Shown here: piece by piece, positions 8,263-15,974 of the stretch | Numbering within the stretch: position 1 is the first letter of the stretch | Layout: each line of letters begins with the position of its first letter | Assembly: GCF_016775475.1 (NCBI RefSeq) | Contig: NZ_JAEUXJ010000017.1 | Location: 1-64,000, forward strand | Source: Belnapia mucosa | GTDB taxonomy: Bacteria > Pseudomonadota > Alphaproteobacteria > Acetobacterales > Acetobacteraceae | Reading direction: 5' to 3' | DNA: 64,000 nt | The notes under the pieces: generated by a model | Seen by the model: only the letters and a program-made list of their open reading frames with translations | What the model was told of the DNA's origin: nothing | Databases searched by the model: none | Translations under genes and position numbers: made by a program

Positions 8263-9933
8263 TCACCTGCAGACAGGATCGTCTGTCTGTTCCTGGGGGG
8301 AGCGCCGGGAGGTTCGACAGACCGGAGGGATGCGGCTCACCTCGAGATACAATTCCCGAATGAAGTCGAGCAAGTGGACGCTGGAGTGATCATTGTGCCC
8401 GTCCATAACATTCGGTTCCGCCCGCACATTCCAAACGACGGAATTCGGGACGGCTGGCAGGCCGTGATTGAGTTGCTGAGTCTTCAACCGCAAGCCTGAA
8501 CAAAAATCCCGCACTCCTCGATTTTCCGTCGCCGCGAAATTTCTGATGAACTGCTTGGCGTGTGCCACTTCAGCCTGCAAATTCGTCTCGGCAGCGGCGT
8601 TCAACTCATGCCTGGCTTCTTCGCTCCCCCTTTCATTGTTGACCCTTTCGAAAAAGCGACCAAGATTCGTCCACCCTTCGCAAGTTCCCCTCTCATAGCC
8701 TTCAAACCTCAGAAGATGAGTGATATAGCTGTCGGTATGACCAGGGGTGCTGAAGAAAGTCTTTGCTTCTTCGTTTCCTACTGTCTCCTCCATGAGCCAA
8801 TTAACACGGCGTCCCCAGCCAAACGCTGTGTGCGTAGCAAAGTCGGTTTCAGATGTTACCGAAACAAGCATTGGTGTCTGATAAGAGGTGCTCGCGCTCG
8901 GTCTTGATGCAATGCGGTGCAGAGGTGTGAAGCGAGACGCTTCGAACGCCGGGTTCAGCAGAACGACCAGATCGGCGTAGCGAAGGTTAGCTGGCCCACT
9001 CTGGTCGATAGAGTGGTGATGGGCCACTGTCTCCAGGAGAGCTCCTGCCAACGAGTTGTAAAGGATCCAAGCTCCGAAGCTGTGCCCCACCATGACCGTG
9101 TTGACACGCGCCTGCGGGCGAGCCGGGGTTGGGACCCATGAGCAATCGTCGAAACCCGGCGGGGTGCGGCCGTCGTGTAGCTGGGTTCGGTTCCTTTCGC
9201 ATCGGAAATTGCGAAGCCGATTGAAGAGCTCGCGCGTCGAACCTTGCGCCACACGCGCCGCTGCCTCCTTTCTTCCCCAAAAGGTGAGCAGTTCAAGACT
9301 CGAAAACGATGTCGATAGCCCGCGCCAGCCGACATAAACTCCTACCACTCTACGGCCGGTCTCCCGCTCCGCATGAGCGGCCGCCGCCAGGAGATTTCTA
9401 AAGGAGATAACATTTCCATTGTCATAGCTGGCGTTGTGGCGCCAACCATGCACGAACACTATGAGGCTTATGCCCTTGCCGCTTTGCACTGCATCGATTT
9501 CTTTCAACCCATCGAGGGTGCGGTCGATTTGATAGGGCGCGCTGCCGACATCGTTCAGACCTTCCGGGTATTGCAATCCTTGATCGGTGAATTCAGCAAA
9601 GAAGAGATCATAATCGTCCCGGCGCTCCCAAATCTGGTTTCCACAGCCATTGCTAGCTTCATCCCTCATGGATGCGGGTGTAGCATTTAGGTTTTGGGGA
9701 GGGCATTTATGTCCGTTTGCAGTCCAAACTGTCCGGAATGGGCGTGGATCGCCGGGATCAACTAAGAAGTTGATGGTCAAAAAGGCCAGGAGCAAGGTCA
9801 GGATCACCCCGCCAATCCAGGCGAGAAAACCTCTAAAGGCGCGCCACTTCCGCCCCTTCGGCTGTGCGGCTGCACCCGGTGCCAGCTTGGCAACTGGCTT
9901 AGCTACCCCATTGCCTACCGGATTATTATTCAT
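8263..9933 (-). CDS. Membrane-anchored alpha/beta hydrolase (lipase/esterase-like)
   Basis: The start chosen is the ATG at 9933, preceded by GAGGAGGTGGGG; a longer frame to 10035 lacks such a site. This gives 556 residues. One transmembrane helix at about residues 35-58 anchors a large domain, probably in the periplasm. VFVHGW at about 159-164 is the usual oxyanion-hole segment, and GHSFG at about 283-287 is the GXSXG nucleophile elbow with Ser285. The order and spacing suit the large serine alpha/beta hydrolases of the DUF900-like type. Substrate is unknown; a lipid or ester is the simplest guess. There is no adjacent immunity-like gene. The region is lower in GC than the T6SS cluster. Confidence 0.75.
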   Translation of the reverse strand: MNNNPVGNGVAKPVAKLAPGAAAQPKGRKWRAFRGFLAWIGGVILTLLLAFLTINFLVDPGDPRPFRTVWTANGHKCPPQNLNATPASMRDEASNGCGNQIWERRDDYDLFFAEFTDQGLQYPEGLNDVGSAPYQIDRTLDGLKEIDAVQSGKGISLIVFVHGWRHNASYDNGNVISFRNLLAAAAHAERETGRRVVGVYVGWRGLSTSFSSLELLTFWGRKEAAARVAQGSTRELFNRLRNFRCERNRTQLHDGRTPPGFDDCSWVPTPARPQARVNTVMVGHSFGAWILYNSLAGALLETVAHHHSIDQSGPANLRYADLVVLLNPAFEASRFTPLHRIASRPSASTSYQTPMLVSVTSETDFATHTAFGWGRRVNWLMEETVGNEEAKTFFSTPGHTDSYITHLLRFEGYERGTCEGWTNLGRFFERVNNERGSEEARHELNAAAETNLQAEVAHAKQFIRNFAATENRGVRDFCSGLRLKTQQLNHGLPAVPNSVVWNVRAEPNVMDGHNDHSSVHLLDFIRELYLEVSRIPPVCRTSRRSPQEQTDDPVCR

Positions 9934-10083
9934 TGCAAACCCCACCTCCTCTTCAGTGCGAAGAGAAGCTAAGTCGTGCCGCGTTTCCACCCCTTTTTGT
10001 GTGCATGTCGCGTGCAAGGGGCGTGCCCTGAGCACTTCTTCTCCATCGAACGCCGGTCGGCCCTTGAGGCGTGGATTGCGCCG

Positions 10084-10141
10084 CTAGACCAGATGTCCGT
10101 CTGAGGCGGGCCACCCCGCCTCAGACGGACATCTGGTCTAG
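10084..10141. repeat. 58-bp perfect palindrome (27-bp arms, 4-nt loop)
   Basis: Left arm 10084-10110 begins CTAGACCAGATGTCC and ends GAGGCGGG. Spacer CCAC is at 10111-10114, and the right arm 10115-10141 is its exact reverse complement. It lies about 150 bases upstream of the hydrolase start and about 260 bases past the end of the next gene on the minus strand. No T-run follows, so it is not a typical rho-independent terminator. Two abutting ends of a mobile element, a palindromic MITE, or a strong mRNA hairpin are possible. Confidence 0.85.
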
Positions 10142-10402
10142 AATACCGTCCGCCCACATGCTTCTCTTTGCTTTAGGCCACCAGCGCCGGAGGTGGTTAT
10201 TCCAACCATCGCCGCTTGGCCCGCAGCGCTACGCCGACCGGCGCCGCCAAGCACACAAGGCGTGGTGCCTAGGCCAACATTGAACTAACATTCGACGCGG
10301 ACCACCCGATGGGGGCCGATCAGTGTCACCTGCTCAAGGCAGCTGACTTGCCGATAGTAATGATGCTGCAAAGCAAGTTTCGATCACCCTGCTTGCGCAA
10401 CT

Positions 10403-11113
10403 CTACTCAGCTTCGAGGTCAACGCCAAGTTTAACCGCTGTGACAGTCCCAACTTGTCCATCAACAACGAGCCCCTTCATCGCTTGGAAGGCAGCAACAG
10501 CCGCAGCCGTATTTCCTCCAAATTTGCCATCAATCGGGCCAGGGTCAACGCCAGCGCTGGCAAGTGCGCGTTGTATGGACTTGATTACGGACCGTCGCAT
10601 ATTGGGGGCGCCAATTTTGTAAAGTATCGCAGGTAAGTCGACTTCGAGCCCATCATCGGGTAAATCGTAGTCAAACTTCGGCAGAAGGATGCCAGTATCC
10701 CAGTAACGGCCGGCCGCTTTGTCTGCAACAACTCCGTAAGCTTTTCCTTTTGCTTCGACTGTGCCTCCTTTCCCGTCACTGACCGCGATGTGGCCCATCG
10801 CCCCTTGTTCGGGCGGGAAGCGGAGAAGAACCCCTCCTATCGTTCCGGCTGCAAGTTTCCAGTCTACCCGCTTTCCAAGCTTTGCAGAATCCGACTCCCA
10901 AGCGCCAGTATAAGCTTCCGCAACCGCTGGATTTCCGTTGTTATTTAGACATCCATAAAGATAACCTCCAACTTGGTAGACAAGCCACGACATGAACTCC
11001 GCGCAGTCCCACGGGCCGTGCCAGTTGGGATTATTTTTAGGCACGAGTACGTTTACGTACTCCTCGCCGATCCTAGTCCTAGCAAGTTTTAGCAACTCGA
11101 GACCTGACGGCAT
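10403..11113 (-). CDS. NlpC/P60-like cell wall hydrolase with peptidoglycan-binding domain
   Basis: A 236-residue protein with AGGAGGTTG just before its ATG at 11113. The N-terminal half has WDCAEFMSWL with likely nucleophile Cys37, and GHIAVSDG with His108, as in papain-like NlpC/P60 or CHAP amidases and peptidases. Residues about 174-234 form a PG_binding_1 domain (IKSIQRALASAGVDPGPIDG and FGGNTAAAVAAFQ). It would cut peptidoglycan stem peptides or the amide bond. No signal peptide is present. Base use is clearly more AT-rich than the neighbouring Crp and T6SS genes, pointing to recent transfer. It resembles T6SS amidase effectors or phage endolysins, but no immunity gene is adjacent. Confidence 0.75.
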   Translation of the reverse strand: MPSGLELLKLARTRIGEEYVNVLVPKNNPNWHGPWDCAEFMSWLVYQVGGYLYGCLNNNGNPAVAEAYTGAWESDSAKLGKRVDWKLAAGTIGGVLLRFPPEQGAMGHIAVSDGKGGTVEAKGKAYGVVADKAAGRYWDTGILLPKFDYDLPDDGLEVDLPAILYKIGAPNMRRSVIKSIQRALASAGVDPGPIDGKFGGNTAAAVAAFQAMKGLVVDGQVGTVTAVKLGVDLEAE

Positions 11114-11460
11114 TTCAACCTCCTAAAGTTATTTTTAAAAGCATCACATATATCTGTTAGCCTGCATTATTCACGATGGCTGGCGTACATAGCGTCTACA
11201 CCGTGCGCCACGGCGGGAAGGCCGGAGGGGGGCAGATGCCGCCAATGGCACCCGGTGCGCGCGAGATGAGCGGTTTCAGGAGCTGGAACTGCTCATCTGT
11301 CAAGGCTGGCCGGAGCCGAATTTCCCAACCAGTGCGCGATCAGTTGGCGTCCTCATGGCGGTTCCCGAAGGCAAGAAGCCGCCCGCAACGCTGCTCAACA
11401 GGGCAAGATCAGCCCGTCAAACCAGTGCTCTCACCCGTTCGCAAACAGATTCTCATAGCG
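11114..11460. other. Intergenic region, AT-rich at its left end
   Basis: About 350 bases between the cell wall hydrolase start and the Crp-like gene end. Bases 11120-11165 are markedly AT-rich and could hold the hydrolase promoter. The rest is GC-rich with no supported gene. Confidence 0.4.
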
Positions 11461-12336
11461 TCAGTTATCCCGCCCATGCAGCTTCGCCTCGATTGCCGCC
11501 TGGAGAACCTCGGGCCGCAGCACCACGATGGCGCGGCGGCTCGTCTGGATCATCGCTTGACGGGACAGTTCCGAGAGTTCCCGCGACACCGGCTCCCGCC
11601 GGGCGCCTATGCGGGCGGCGATGACATGGTGCGGAGGTGGTGGGCTGATGACGCGCTCGCCGCCACTGCCGCGCCTGCGGGACAGTCGCAGGAGCTCCGC
11701 ATAAAGCCGATGCCGCACCGGCAGCACCGTGAGTTCCACCAGGCGGTCGCTCTGTGTCCGAATCCGGTCGGTCAAGATCCGCATCAGCCGCAGGGCCGCG
11801 TCCGGGGACTTGAGGATCGTCGTGAGGAAGACCGTGGCGGGAATGACGCACAGCCTAGAGCGGTGCAGGGCGGTGACGTTCGCCGAGCGTGGCGTTCCGC
11901 GGATAGCCGCAAGTTCGCCAAAGAGTTCCCCGGCGAACACGTCGCTCAGGAATACCTCCTGGCCCGCCGGCGTGCGGACAAGCACCCGCAGGCTTCCGTC
12001 CTCGACGAGGAACACATCCGTGGAGAGGTCGCCATAGTCCAGCACCGCTTCGCCGGGATCGACCCAGCGCCAGCGGACCTGGGCCGCAAGCTGGGCGATC
12101 TGCGCCTCCGGCAATCCGCGGAACAGCTCTTGGCGGGCGAGCTCGGCGGCGCTCCTGGCGAACCGGCCCGCCGGCTCGTCATGCCCGGAGTGCGGCTCGG
12201 CGGAACCTATTCCCGCGCGCGCCGACCATTGCCCGGCAGCTATGTCGGAGGCCAAGTGGGCCAGGTCCTCTCCGCGGCTCCCGCCTTCATCCGGATCAAA
12301 GCCCCGCGCCGCTGCAGGCCGTTGCTGGACTACCAT
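11461..12336 (-). CDS. Crp/Fnr-family transcriptional regulator
   Basis: A 291-residue protein with AAGGAG about 12 bases before its ATG at 12336. Residues about 65-185 form a cyclic-nucleotide-binding fold: GEAVLDYGDLSTDVFLVEDG, then FGELAAIRGTPRSANVTAL, where the GELA and downstream Arg normally hold the phosphate. A dimer helix and a C-terminal winged helix-turn-helix follow (VIAARIGARREPVSRELSEL). No Fnr-type cysteine cluster is seen. The first 60 residues are a poorly conserved extension. It is next to the T6SS cluster and a class III cyclase lies 43 kb away, so control by a cyclic nucleotide is possible but not shown. Confidence 0.85.
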   Translation of the reverse strand: MVVQQRPAAARGFDPDEGGSRGEDLAHLASDIAAGQWSARAGIGSAEPHSGHDEPAGRFARSAAELARQELFRGLPEAQIAQLAAQVRWRWVDPGEAVLDYGDLSTDVFLVEDGSLRVLVRTPAGQEVFLSDVFAGELFGELAAIRGTPRSANVTALHRSRLCVIPATVFLTTILKSPDAALRLMRILTDRIRTQSDRLVELTVLPVRHRLYAELLRLSRRRGSGGERVISPPPPHHVIAARIGARREPVSRELSELSRQAMIQTSRRAIVVLRPEVLQAAIEAKLHGRDN

Positions 12337-12560
12337 TTTCCGGCACTCCTTCTTGCTTCAATGCCCGTCTCCAACCAGCACACTCTTGATCGGATACGAA
12401 CAGGAAGCGTGTGCGAAATAGCACAGGGTCGAGGCGGAACCCCTTACCAGTCCTGCGCACTGCTCCGCCCCGCGCAGCCCGTCCCGGCTCGGAACAGGAC
12501 GGGAGCGCGGTACAGGCGGCAGGACAGTCGGCGTGCCGCCTGCTCCCGTCCGCTCGGCGC

Positions 12561-13439
12561 TCATGCCGCCGGCCCGCAGCCGGGCTGGCGCAACTCGGCG
12601 GGAAATTGCCTGACCATCCCGCCGACCTCGTCCCGCAGCCCTGGCTCGCCGATGTTCAGGGCTTGGATGACCATCGTGGCGCACCGCATCTGCTGAAGCC
12701 AGTCCCTGGCGAAATCCGATGCCTGGGGCGAAAGCGCAGGTCCCACCGATGCCGTTCGGTAGGCGGCAATCGCGGGCGTGGCGACTTCGGGGAAGTAGCG
12801 CCTCGCCGCTTCCGCCGCCGTGCTGCGGCTGGCCGGATCGCGCGGGATCACCTTCGTCTGCTGCCAACTCCGCACGAGCGGAGCGAGCTTCGCTACCCAT
12901 TGGCCATGCGCCAGTATGGGTCGCATGAGCCGCAGCTTCGCGCACCCGTCGGCGAGATCGGCCGGTGCCGGTTGCCCATTCGCCCCGCCCGCGCCACCAC
13001 CGCAGGCTTGTTCGCCAAGCTCTGCGGCGCTCTGCCCTGCGGCGAGCGCCTTGGCGTCGCCGTTGCTGCCCAGCCCGGCACCCGCCGCGAGCGACAGTAG
13101 CTCGATGCGCTCCGCGGAGGCCGGACCATGGCGGCCGGCTTGGCGCAGCGCAAGTTCCGCGATCTCAGCCATCTGCGGACCGATCTGACCGGTGCAGTAT
13201 GTCCGCGTCGCCTGGCCGGGGCCGGGTGGGCGCAGCCTCAGGGCCGGCTGGGCAGCGCCCGGCTGCTGCGCCGATGTGTCACGGCAGACGGCATGGTCGT
13301 AGAGCGTGACCTGCTCGAATCTCTGCCGCAGCTGGGCATGCTTGTCCGAGGCGCAGGCCCCGAGAGCGAGCAGGGCGACGGGCGCCGCGACGCAGGACCA
13401 CCAGGTCCTTGCTGATTGCCTTCCGACCGGAGGCCACAT
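12561..13439 (-). CDS. Putative lipoprotein of unknown function
   Basis: A 292-residue protein with GGGAGG before its ATG at 13439. The N-terminus has a basic/hydrophobic signal ending in the lipobox LGAC (Cys29), so it is probably lipidated. The mature part carries several further cysteines and many Ala and Gln residues; no family is recognised. It is divergent from the T6SS operon, with about 470 bases between their starts, and upstream of the Crp-like gene on its own strand. It is not the TssJ lipoprotein, which is encoded separately at 30484. A T6SS accessory role is only suggested by position. Confidence 0.6.
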   Translation of the reverse strand: MWPPVGRQSARTWWSCVAAPVALLALGACASDKHAQLRQRFEQVTLYDHAVCRDTSAQQPGAAQPALRLRPPGPGQATRTYCTGQIGPQMAEIAELALRQAGRHGPASAERIELLSLAAGAGLGSNGDAKALAAGQSAAELGEQACGGGAGGANGQPAPADLADGCAKLRLMRPILAHGQWVAKLAPLVRSWQQTKVIPRDPASRSTAAEAARRYFPEVATPAIAAYRTASVGPALSPQASDFARDWLQQMRCATMVIQALNIGEPGLRDEVGGMVRQFPAELRQPGCGPAA

Positions 13440-13907
13440 CCGTTTCCTCCCCTGGCGCGTCCCCCGACCCGCTGGTCCTTGCCTCGGCGGCTCCGAGGCG
13501 GCGGCGGCAAGATCCCGCCTGCCGCCGCTCCGGACACGGCTCCGTCACCGGGGTGCCGGTGCGCGGCCTCGAGGCATCGCGTGCTGCGTGCCATCCTTTG
13601 ACCACATGCCGGGCCGGTTTCGAAATGCGCTGGCCTGACCCGTCAGTGCTCAACAATCTGCCGGCTCGCCCATATCAACAGAGTCCGCGCGAACCGGATG
13701 CGTAACATTTAGGAATGCAGTCTTGTCGATACCATGAGCTTCGGGGGCGGGACAAACACCAATTCTACACCTCCTGCCGCGGCGCACCCCCCCCGGGATT
13801 CTTCCGTGCCCCATGTCCGGCCGACGCCCGCCCGGCGGTGTGCCCAATGGCACAGGCATCCGGCGCACCGGGCGATATGGGAGCGGGCCGAACCGTCGGG
13901 GATCGAC
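13440..13907. promoter_or_regulatory. Divergent control region between lipoprotein gene and T6SS operon
   Basis: About 470 bases between divergent starts; it must hold the promoters for both sides. Bases 13640-13735 are relatively AT-rich. A run of eight Cs lies at 13787-13794. No clear sigma-54 (GG-N10-GC) or sigma-70 boxes could be assigned by eye. The frame of the kinase gene is open from 13734, so an earlier kinase start is possible. Confidence 0.4.
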
Positions 13908-15908
13908 ATGCGAAGCAGCGAGGATGCGCAGGAGCTCCCCATCCGTGCCGGCGCCGGCGCGCCTCCCGCATCCCACGCCTTGCTCCCGGCATGCCTCCCT
14001 CCGGAGGTCGAGCGGCGGTACGAGATCGGGCAGCGGCTCGGGGAGGGGGCGGCCGGTGTGGTCTACGACGCCCTCGACCGTAACCTTGGGCGGCGCGTCG
14101 CCATCAAGCTGGTCCGGCGCCCGCTGGGGGGCGGCCCCTCACCGGATTCGGCCTTCGGCCGGCTACGCGTGGAAGCCCAAGCTGTGGGACGCCTATCCCA
14201 CCCCCACATCGTGGCCGTCTTTGACCGCGGCGAGTCATCCGAGGCTGCCTGGATCATCATGGAATTGGTGGACGGGGAGTCGCTCGAAGCCCTGCTGGAT
14301 CGCGACGCATGGTTTCCGCTGGCAGAGGCCGCGCGGATCATGGAGCAGCTCCTGTCCGCACTCGCCCACAGCCACGCGCAGGGCGTGGTGCATCGCGACG
14401 TGAAGCCCGCCAACATCATGCTTGCCCGAGACCGGCAAGTGAAGCTCGTGGATTTCGGCGTCGCGCAGGCCGGTGGCTGCCCGGCAGGCACGCTGACCGG
14501 GACCGTGCTGGGGACGCCCAGTCACATGGCACCTGAGCAAGTGCGCGGCGAGCCGACCGACTACCGCGCGGACATCTGGGCGGCTGGTGTCGTGCTGTAC
14601 CGGCTGCTGACCCGGGCGAAGCCCTTCGCTGGCGATCTCTCCGCGGTGACCTACCGCATCCTGCACCTGGATCCGCCCGCGCCTTCCCAGGTCCGCGGGG
14701 CGGCGGTGGCGGCTTTCGACCCGGTGCTCGGAACCGCGCTGGCCAAGCGGCCGGAGGACCGGTACCAGAGCGCTGCCAGCTTCGCCGCGGCGATCCGCGA
14801 GGCCGCGAGCCTCGCAACCGCTGCGTCGGGTGCCACCACGGCATCGCCGCCCACCGGGACGATGGCATCACATGCGCCAGGACCGCACCGGCGGAACGGC
14901 GAGGGCCCGCGTGGCATGCAGCGATGCCTTCCCCGCGGCGGAAGGGCGGGCCGATGGCTCAAGGCGGCGACGGCGGCTGCGGTCGGTGCGTCACTGCTGG
15001 GAGGCGACCCGCGAGACCGGCCGCACCATCCGAGTCCACCCACCGAGCGCGACGACGGCCGGGCGCTGCCACAGGTCCTGCTCCAGCCTCGGGAGCCCGT
15101 CCTGCCTCCCTCCGGGGGCGAGCCGCCGCAGCCGCCGTTTCGCCCCCCTATCGAACGATCCGCCGCCGCCACCACGCCGCCTACGCCCAGCGGCGCGACC
15201 GGCACGGCGGCGGTTACCGCCGCGGGCCATGCGCCGACCTGGGAGGTGCCGCCAGAGGCGCAGAAGGTGCGGCCCGGGACCGAGGCCAAGCCGGATCCGC
15301 GGCCGGCCCTGCTTCAGCAGGGGCGGCAGGTGACGATCTGGTCAGGCGCAAATCTGCGGGCGGACCCGCGGGCGCGGGCAGCGGTGCTGCGCACCATCCA
15401 CCCCCGCACCCAACTCCGACTCTTCGCCGGATCCGGCGAGTGGCTGCAGGTCGGCGAGCTGGAGCCCTGGGGCTGGGTGCACGAAAGCCGCGTCCGACGC
15501 ACGCCGAGGCCTCCCCCGGCGCCGCCTCCGCCCATGATGGACGCCGCGGCCGCCGACGCGGTACCCGATGCGGAGACGCTGGTGCAGCACGGCGACGCCA
15601 TGCTCGCCCTCGGCGACCTCGGGGCCGCGAGGGCATTCTACGAGCGCGCCGGCTTTGTGTTCGGCCACGGGGCGGGCGCAGCGGGCGGCCCCTCGCAGTC
15701 CCGGTGGCCATCGGCCCAGGCCGAGCCGGACGCGGTGCGTGCGCGGCCTGGCGGCGGCGCGGAGGCGGCGTCACCCCGCCGGAGCCTCGGGCGCAGCAGG
15801 GACGAGCAGGCGGACGATGTCCTGCCTGTGCACTCCTCCGAAGCGCACCCTCCCCTGCGTGCCGGCCCTTGGCGCGCACAGGCCGGCGCCGCGAATCCTC
15901 CCATGTGA
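13908..15908 (+). CDS. ppkA: T6SS serine/threonine protein kinase, PpkA-like
   Basis: I place the start at the ATG at 13908 (666 residues); the frame runs up to 13734 but that stretch looks non-coding. The kinase domain covers about residues 37-300 with all key motifs: glycine loop GEGAAGVV (46-53), Lys67 in VAIK, HRDVKPANIM (162-171, catalytic Asp164), DFG (182-184) and HMAPEQ. A weak hydrophobic segment follows, then a Pro-rich linker and a C-terminal SH3 domain (about 475-540). In T6SS, PpkA-type kinases phosphorylate the FHA protein and trigger assembly; the FHA protein TagH is encoded at 28844. The SH3 domain may sense the cell wall. First gene of the plus-strand cluster, followed 66 bases later by a kinase-like paralogue. 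Confidence 0.88.
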   Translation: MRSSEDAQELPIRAGAGAPPASHALLPACLPPEVERRYEIGQRLGEGAAGVVYDALDRNLGRRVAIKLVRRPLGGGPSPDSAFGRLRVEAQAVGRLSHPHIVAVFDRGESSEAAWIIMELVDGESLEALLDRDAWFPLAEAARIMEQLLSALAHSHAQGVVHRDVKPANIMLARDRQVKLVDFGVAQAGGCPAGTLTGTVLGTPSHMAPEQVRGEPTDYRADIWAAGVVLYRLLTRAKPFAGDLSAVTYRILHLDPPAPSQVRGAAVAAFDPVLGTALAKRPEDRYQSAASFAAAIREAASLATAASGATTASPPTGTMASHAPGPHRRNGEGPRGMQRCLPRGGRAGRWLKAATAAAVGASLLGGDPRDRPHHPSPPTERDDGRALPQVLLQPREPVLPPSGGEPPQPPFRPPIERSAAATTPPTPSGATGTAAVTAAGHAPTWEVPPEAQKVRPGTEAKPDPRPALLQQGRQVTIWSGANLRADPRARAAVLRTIHPRTQLRLFAGSGEWLQVGELEPWGWVHESRVRRTPRPPPAPPPPMMDAAAADAVPDAETLVQHGDAMLALGDLGAARAFYERAGFVFGHGAGAAGGPSQSRWPSAQAEPDAVRARPGGGAEAASPRRSLGRSRDEQADDVLPVHSSEAHPPLRAGPWRAQAGAANPPM

Positions 15909-15974
15909 CCGAGGGCACAGATCCGGGTTCGTCCCCGGGGCCAGCCTTGGACATCAGCGTGCGGAGGCGGTGCC

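Noticed and set aside
12561..13439. Lipoprotein next to the cluster as TssJ
   Set aside because: It lacks the TssJ pattern, and a proper TssJ is encoded between tagH and tssK.
13734..13907. N-terminal extension of the kinase
   Set aside because: The 58 extra residues are Pro/His/Arg-rich and carry the eight-C run; the ATG at 13908 gives a normal start before the kinase fold.
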